Shown here: positions 51,490 to 59,300 of the stretch, piece after piece | Numbering within the stretch: the first letter of the stretch is position 1 | How the letters are laid out: the number at the start of each line of letters is the position of its first letter | Origin: Rhizomys pruinosus | Taxonomy: Eukaryota > Chordata > Mammalia > Rodentia > Spalacidae | DNA: 64,000 nucleotides | NCBI GenBank assembly: GCA_009823505.1 | Contig: VZQC01005710.1 | Location: 1,949,132-2,013,131 of the forward strand | Direction: 5' to 3' | Notes under the pieces: generated by a model | Seen by the model: only the letters and a program-made list of their open reading frames with translations | Databases searched by the model: none | Told to the model about the DNA's origin: nothing | Made by a program: the position numbers and the translations under genes

Positions 51490-54400
51490 ATACATATGTG
51501 TGTATGTTTGTTCATGTATGAGTGCATAAGTGTGTATGGACCTGTGGAGGCCAGAGGTCAAGCATGGGTGTCGCTCCTGAGGAGTTCCTCGCTTTTTGTT
51601 TCGTGGGACAGGGTCTCTCATAGGGCTGGCCTCACTGAGCAGGCCAGGCTGGACAGTCACTCTAGGGAGCCACGGCACTGGGAGTAGAAGGGCATGCCAC
51701 CATGTTTGGCCTCTTTCTGTGGGTGCTGGTGATCAAACTCATGTTTAGGTGCCAAGCACATCACCAACTGTGCCATCTACTCAACCCTAGCCAATTGATT
51801 TTTGAGCAAAGTGCAAAGGTAATGAATGCTGGACGTTTGGTAGTCATGTGGAAAAGAAACAGAGAGAGCACTTCAGTCACCCCTCATACCATATCCAGAA
51901 ATTATCTCTGGATTTTTGGGCCTCCTGGTGCTGTGAACAGAAGAGGGCAGGCAGCTTTGCCTGTGAACAGGGTGCAAGGTGCTGGGAGACTTACGGAGGG
52001 AAGAGCATGGTCTTGGGCGATGGGAAGCAAGATAAGTTTGATCCTGTGATTTGGGTCGGAAAGAAAGGCTTGTTTATGGGGCAGGATCCTTGTTGAGTTC
52101 ACCCTGGCTTTCTTAGGCTAGTATCAGAGTCAGGCACATTCCTGTAGCCAAGGTCTGGATGTGGATCCTCTCAGGCCACTGACAGCTTCTGAGAAACTGC
52201 AGGAAAAACTGGCTGCTGTTCATTACCACAGGAGTTATCTGGCTAGCAGTCTGGATGAGCTGAACCTATATCATTTAAATGGAACCTATATCTGTTTTAA
52301 ATGGAAAAAACATAAAATTGTAGCATTTCTAGTAGAAAACTTTGTGGGCTTGGATTGGGCAGACTTTTTAGATATAACAACACAACACAAGCTCTAAAAC
52401 AGTAAAGCTGATAGGTGAGATCCCATCAAAAAGTTCTGTTCTTCAAAAGATATTGTTTTAAAAATATTTTATTTCTGCACAAAGCTTCAATAAAAAATTG
52501 GCTTTGGGGCTAGAGAGATGGCTCAGCGGTTGGGAGCACTGACTGCTCTTGCAGAGGGCCCAGACCCGTCTTTTTTTTTTTAATTTTATTTATTTTCATA
52601 TGTGTATGAATGTACTGTCTGCATGTAGGTTTGTGCACCCGTGTCGTGCAATGCCGCAGAGGTCAGAAGCAGGTCTCGGATTCCCCTGGAACTGGAGTTA
52701 AAGACGGTTTTCAGCCGCCATGTGGGTGGAGGGGATCGAACCTGGGTCCTCTGCAAGAGCAGTTGATGCTCTTAACCTCTAGGCCATCTCTCCAGCCCCA
52801 TAAGAACCGTCTTTAACTCCAGTTCCAGGGGAATCCGATGCCCTCTTCTGACCTCCGAAGCATTGCACAACATGGGTGCACCTACCTACACGCAAGCAGT
52901 ATATTCATATACATAAGAAGTAAAAAGAAGGGGCCGGAGAGATGGCCTAGCGGTTAAGAGCGCAGTCCGCTCTTGCAGAGGACCCGGGTTCCATCCCCAG
53001 CACCCACATGGTGGCCTAGAACCGTCTGAAACTCCAATTCCAGGAGAACTCCAGTTCCAGGGGAATCCGACACCCTCTTCTGACCTCCGCGGCATTGCAC
53101 GACACGGGCGCACACACCTGCATGCAGACAGTACATTCATACACATAGAGAAATTAAAAAAAAAAAAAAAGAAGAAGTAAAAAAAATGGCTTTGAAAAAA
53201 ATGATTTCTTATTTTTATTTTATGTATATGAGTGTACTGCCTGCATGTTATGTTACTCTAATTGTGCAATGAATGCCCTTGGAGGTCAGAAGAGGGCGTT
53301 GGATCCCCCGGAACTGGAGTTTTGGATGGTTGTTAGCTGCCACGAGGGTTCTGGGAATCAATTCTAGATCCCCTGCAAGAGCAGCCAGTGTTCCTAACCG
53401 CTGAGCCATCTCTCCAGACCCCAATAAATACTGTTGAGGAGACTATAAGGCAGAGGCTGGGCAGTATACTTGTTAATCACACATGAGGCAAGGGACTTGC
53501 ATCTCAAATATATAGTGAGATCTCCAAGTTTCAATACAACCCAGTTTAACACCAGAGCAACAGAGGTGAGCTCACACCTCACCTGAGATGTTCTATGAAT
53601 GGCAGACAAGCATGTTCCAAACAGGCCACTACAACATCCCCCCAGGGACATGCAAATTGAAGACTCAGTGCCTGGCTTCTGCGGTCTGTTTGACTTTCTG
53701 CCTTACAAACTCCCATACTGCTGCAGAGAACAAAAGATGGCTCAGCTTCGCAAAACAGCTTGGCAGTAACTTGAAAGTCATCTTCTTAATCTTATCTTAC
53801 ATCTTAGTTATTGCAAACCTAGGTATTTATCCAAAATAAATACCAGGCCATTAAAGGATGAGCACACAAAGGTACACAGATGTTTTATCTGCAGTAGCCC
53901 CCAGGTGGAAACAATCAAATGTGCTTCAATTAGGAATGGATAAAACATACCGTGGTATATCTACACCATGGAGTACTGCTCAGCAGGGAAAAGAAATCAG
54001 GCAAAAGACAGTATATTTCATTAATATGGAATTTTAGACTTTGAGAGGAGAAATTCCCCTCCTCCTCCTCCTCCTCCTCCTCCTCCTCCTCCTCCTCCTC
54101 CTCCTCCTCCTTCTCTTTTTTTTAAATTTTGAGAAGGGTCTCATTGTAAACATACGATGTAGACCAGGCTGGCCTAGATCTCACAGAGATCACCTGGTTC
54201 TGCCTTCCGAGTTCTGGTATTAAAGGTGTGCATCACCATGCCCAGCAAGTTGTGCTTACTAACCCCCTTAACACCGCCGCCAAGCTGCTGTAAGAACAGT
54301 GCTAGGCTCAGTTCCCTTCCGCTTCTTTCAAGATTAGTGGGGTCTGGGTGTCTCCTGTGTCCCCACGCTGAACCCGGGAGACATTTCTCTGGCGGCACCG

Positions 54401-56324
54401 CAGCCGGGATGCCAGAGCACCTCCCCCTCCCCGGGAGCAGGGCAGGACACCGAGGTAACTCTGGGCTTTGGTGAGGGAGACCCCGTTGACTGTGTTAAAA
54501 GTTCTAAATAGGCTTTTTTTTTTTTTTTTTGTGTTTTTTAATCTCCACTACAGAGAAAGCCGTTTAAGCAAGCGAGTACACCCAAGTGCAGGGACTGGAA
54601 CTTTCTAAAAGAAATGTTGGGAAGACGCAAGGCAGACCAGAACGGGAAGTCTACAGCTGTCGGGAAGTCTACAGCTGGACGCCGGCCGCGGCTCCCGCGG
54701 AAGGGGAGGCAGAGCGACCCGGGGCTGTGGAGCCCCCGCCCCCCCTTCCTCGCAGGCCTCGGGAACCCCCGCCCAGGAGCCAACCATTTGTGTCACACTG
54801 TGACAATTATTCTGCATAAAATTATCATTAAAAACCCTAATTTTTCAGCCTCCAACCCCGCCAGTGGCCTTTTAGCATTCTCCAGCGCGGCGACTGCAGG
54901 CCGTGATCAGCGGCTCATTACCGCGGCGTGGCGCCCCGCGCGCCCGCAATCAAGCGCTAATTAACCCGCCCGGGGCCGCGCCGGCGGGGCGGGGTCGGGG
55001 AGGGTCCGGTGCAGGCCTTCGGGACACGGTTCCGGGCCCGAAACATGGGTCAGACACAGGTGGGACTGGGGACTGACTTGGTGCAAGGCCTGGGGACCTG
55101 GGCCTGAGGACTAGTGTCAGACCTGGGGACCAGAGGTCTGGGGAGGCCTGGGTCCTAGGGACAGACTAGTCCCAGGTCTGGGGATGAAGGTCACATAGAT
55201 CCTGTCCTATGCGCCAGAGTTAGGGCCTCCAGTCTGGGGCCATGGAACAGATAAATGCTCAGCGTGAGAACTAGGGTCAGGATCCCATGCTTAGGGACCA
55301 GAGTCAGGGACCTCTGCCTGAGAACAAGGAATTGGGTCAGGGTCCCATGTCTGAGGACCAGGTTAGGACATGGAGACTAGGATCAGTGGCCCTGGAGAGG
55401 ATCAGGTTTGGTGCCACCTTCTGGAAAGTTCCCAAGGGCGAGACCTGAATCCCACGACTGGTTTGCGGTGCCTGGTGGTCTTACCCGAGGGAGGCTAAGG
55501 TGCGGCACAGGTGCAGGGGTGCCAGGCCCTCTGCGCTGAGCAGATTTGGGTCTGCATGGTGCTGCAGCAACAGACGGGCACAGGCCGTGTGGCCCCGGAG
55601 ACAGGCCTCGTGTAGGGGGCTGCGACCTCCCGGGCTGGTGTCAGGGTCGGCGCCACGTTGGAGCAAGTGCAGCACACAGGCTGTGTGGCCGTGGCCGGCA
55701 GCGATACACAGTGGAGTGGTCAGTTCTCGCTTGTACTCCAAGGTCCAGAGGCCTGGAAGGGAGGGGAGATGGTGTAAGGTGAATGGGGGCTGGTGGTCTG
55801 TGGCCTAACGCCAGAGGGTGAATCCTGTTAGAGGTAGGTACCAGGGGAGGAGCCCCTCAACAGTATAGAGACATGCATACCAAAACAAAGAACAGAGACA
55901 TACTCAGTGAAGGACAGGGTCCCTAGAGAAAGAAGAGTCTGGAAGAACTACAAGTGAGTCAGAGAGGTAGGCTGGAGGGACTCTCCAAATGTGTGGTGAG
56001 AGGGGTTAGATTTAGACTTAAAGGGTGGTCCATCAGGAAGAATGGATAGATGGATGGGGGCCAGGTATTCAAGTGCAGAAAGACTTCTTCCAGGCTCCGA
56101 ATTGGGCTTAACTTGAGAAACAGCAGGCTGTGGAATTTTCCAGAATCTAACCTTCTGTGGCCTACCCCTTCATCATTAGAAAGGAAAATACAAAACAAAC
56201 TGACCCTGTCACCAAGGTTTGCTGAAGAAAAGGCTGGGGAGAAAGTTGGGTACCCTTGGAAGCCTCTGCAGAAGGCCACTTTGATGAGGCAGGCCATGTT
56301 GCACTGTTCTGCCTTGTTTCTTTG

Positions 56325-56370
<46 letters not shown>

Positions 56371-59300
56371 GCTCTTTCTTGATGGATGAATGGAGCAAGT
56401 GCTCTATATTTACCTTCTCTGAACACTTCCGGGCTTCACAAAGCTGGGGCAAGGTTGTTAGTGGCCAGGAGCACCCGTGGAAGGGGGGAGGGATCCCTGG
56501 TGAATACCATCAAGGACAGACACTCACATGGCGGGAAGGCCTGTAATGATGGAAGGATCGATACAGTGACTGTAACGAGCTGTACAGGAGACCCTTTGTC
56601 CGGTCACCTCCCTTTCTGGGATCCATGCTGCGCTGTTTTCAAACATCACTCATTAATTACCCACCTGTGTGTGGGAGAGAATCCTAGCCTGCTGTTTTAC
56701 CCCAAAGGCCCAGCCTGAAGCCCACTGCCCACTCAGTGGGGGGAAGGGAAGGCCTGTCATCCCTGGTGTGGAGGGACAGTGGTCAGGGGCCTAGGGTATG
56801 TATGCGTGTTTGCGTTTGGACTGTCTTTCATAGAGTGCTTATGGGATTTGGGAGGGTAGTTGTCTTCCTTCAGGAGAGTGATCGCCTGCGTTCTTGCAGG
56901 GGTTAAGCTTTGGATCCTTGCTTTGGCCTGCGTATTGACTTTTCCAGGGTGTGCACAGTTCCCAGCCTACCCTGCTGCCTTGCCCCCACTCCTAGCAGCC
57001 CTGTTCACCCTGGATTCCTGTGCTGTGGTGATGAGCTTCCTCCATAAGAACATCTGAGTTCTGTGCTGGGAGATGCTCAGTTGGTAAAGGGCTTGCCACA
57101 GAAACATGAAACCCGAGTTCCATCCCCAGAACCCATGCTTAGAAGCTGGGAGTGGTGGTGCCTATGTGTAACCCCTGGGGGAGAAGACCGAGACAGGAAG
57201 GTCCTTGGGGCTCACAGATCAGCCAGCCTGGCACAGTTGGTGAGCCTCGGGTCAACAAAAGACTCTGTCTCAAATAAAAAAAACAAGAGTGGAGAGTACC
57301 TGAGGATTGACACCTGAGGTTGGCCTTTGGTGTACATGGGTGTGCATGAGCCCTCCCCCCACAACACACAGACAGACAGACAGACAGACACACACACACA
57401 CACACACACATACACACACGCACGCAAGAAACCTGTCTTCTGCAAGTCAGAGTCACTTGCCCATGATTGCCACTCCTTGCCCCAGTTCAGCCGTTCCTCT
57501 GGGCTATCAGCTACCTGGGGCCAACCTTGGGACTGAGCTGGATGGGTCAGCATCCCACCGAAGAGGGGCTCAGATGAGCTTGCTGAGTGTACAGGGAGCA
57601 CCTCCTTAACAGTGGCCCTGAAACTGGCCACTAGGAAGGCTTCTGGTGACAGAGGGCACAGTAAAGGGTGTTGTGTCCCAAGCCCCTTCCTTCCTGGTCT
57701 TCTCTGAGCCTGTGCAGTACTAACTCTGGTCCTGTGCTGTCAGCACACTGACCTCTGCCCAGCAGATGCACTGCAGAAAGCCAACAGAGGAAAGAAAGGA
57801 ACTAGATTTTGGATTTCAACATGTGATGGGTTAGACTCATGCTCACCTGTGATCTTAGCATTTGAGCATGTGTTTGTTCAGGGTCAGGAAACATGTGAAT
57901 TGAAAAATAAAGCATGAATTGAGCATTTAACATCAATAATGTATATTATCTAATACTATATATATAGTACATTATATTCATGTCCACTAGATATATTAAG
58001 CATGTAATATTCAAATAAAATATTACATATTACATAAAATTAATTTTTGTACATAAAATTATATTCCATTTTCATATAAGCAAGTATTAAAGATTCAAAT
58101 ATTACATAATACATTATATTATTTCTGCACATACCATTATTATCCATAAGCATATCAACTAATACTACAAATCCATTATATCCGACAAAATCTCTATAAT
58201 TGTATTTTCACTTAACTACAACTAGTCTATTCTTGATGGTGGTTGGCATTCGTGGTGGAGGGGAGGGGCCCAGAGAGGCCTCACTAAGAGGTGGTACAGC
58301 CTGGAACAAGACTGCTACCTCATGCTGTGCATGCACAACAGCTTTTTGGCAATTTTTTTTGGTTTAGTTTCCCCTTCTTTTTTTTTTTAATTTTTTTTTA
58401 AAATTTTATTTATTTCTGTATGTGTATGAATGTACTGTTTACATGCAAGTTTGTGCACCCGTGTCATGCAATGCCACGGAGGTCAGAAGAGGGTGTCGGA
58501 TTCCCCTGGAACTGGAATTCTGGAATTGGAGTTTCAGACGGTTCTCGGCCACCATGTGGGTGCTGGGGATCGAACCCGGGTCCTCTGTAAGAGCGGTCAG
58601 CGCTCCTAACCGTTAGGCCATCTCTCCAGCCCTCCCCTTCTTTTAAAAAAATTTATTATTTTTATTTTATGAGTATGAGTGTATTGCCTACATGTGTGTA
58701 AGTGCACCTGTGTTTTGCAGTGCCTGAGGAGGTCAGAAGAAGGCATTGGATTCCTTTGGAACTGGAGTTACAGATGATTGTTAGCTGCCATGTGGATATT
58801 GAGAACTGAACCCAGGTCCCCTGGAAGAGCAGCCAGTGCTCTTAACCACTGAGCCACCTCTCCAGTCCCTGTGCTGTTTCTTTGGATGCTAACTCTCCCA
58901 CATTCCTTGCCTCCCAGAGCTCACAAGTCAGGAACATGGGACACTAGCCACAGATCCTCAAATTCCCATTGTCTGCATTCTGACACTGGAACTAACAGGG
59001 GGTGAAGGTGCCCAGTGCAGGCTGCCAGCCTTAAAGTCTGGATATAGCAGGACAGGCATCGAAAGCCTGCACATTCTGGGTTGGGAAGAAAGGGACAGCT
59101 CTCACTTGTATGGGGGGGGGGTCTGCCTGCCTGTCCAGCACACAGTGGCCGCATCTGTGCACCAGCAGAGCATGCAGACATACAGGACACAGGCCCTCTG
59201 CATTTCCTTCCCTTCTCTTCCTTATTCTCAGGCTGTCTCAGGTTCTAGGAGGAGGTGCTGCTGAGAGCCCTGTGATCTCCCCTCTAGATACTGCTTGGGT

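Larger units (their letters stand above)
42871..54040 (+). mobile_element. Fossil L1, collinear but fragmented by later insertions
   Basis: Successive unique-looking pieces match L1 ORF2 and 3' end in order: 43040-43250 (endonuclease to RT), 44690-44940, 45177-45240, 45590-45735, 46206-47100, 47080-47470 (ttgtttgcagatgacatat, encoding the RT F-A-D-D motif), 47705-47770, 50306-50385, 50614-50830, 51787-51905, 52300-52470, 53421-54040. No open frame survives. B1, B2, LTR and other L1 copies lie between the pieces. Order and orientation are seen; a single origin is inferred. Confidence 0.65.

Noticed and set aside
51433..51687. Frame with (VC)n and hydrophobic runs
   Set aside because: Product of a (TG)n microsatellite and a B4-like repeat.
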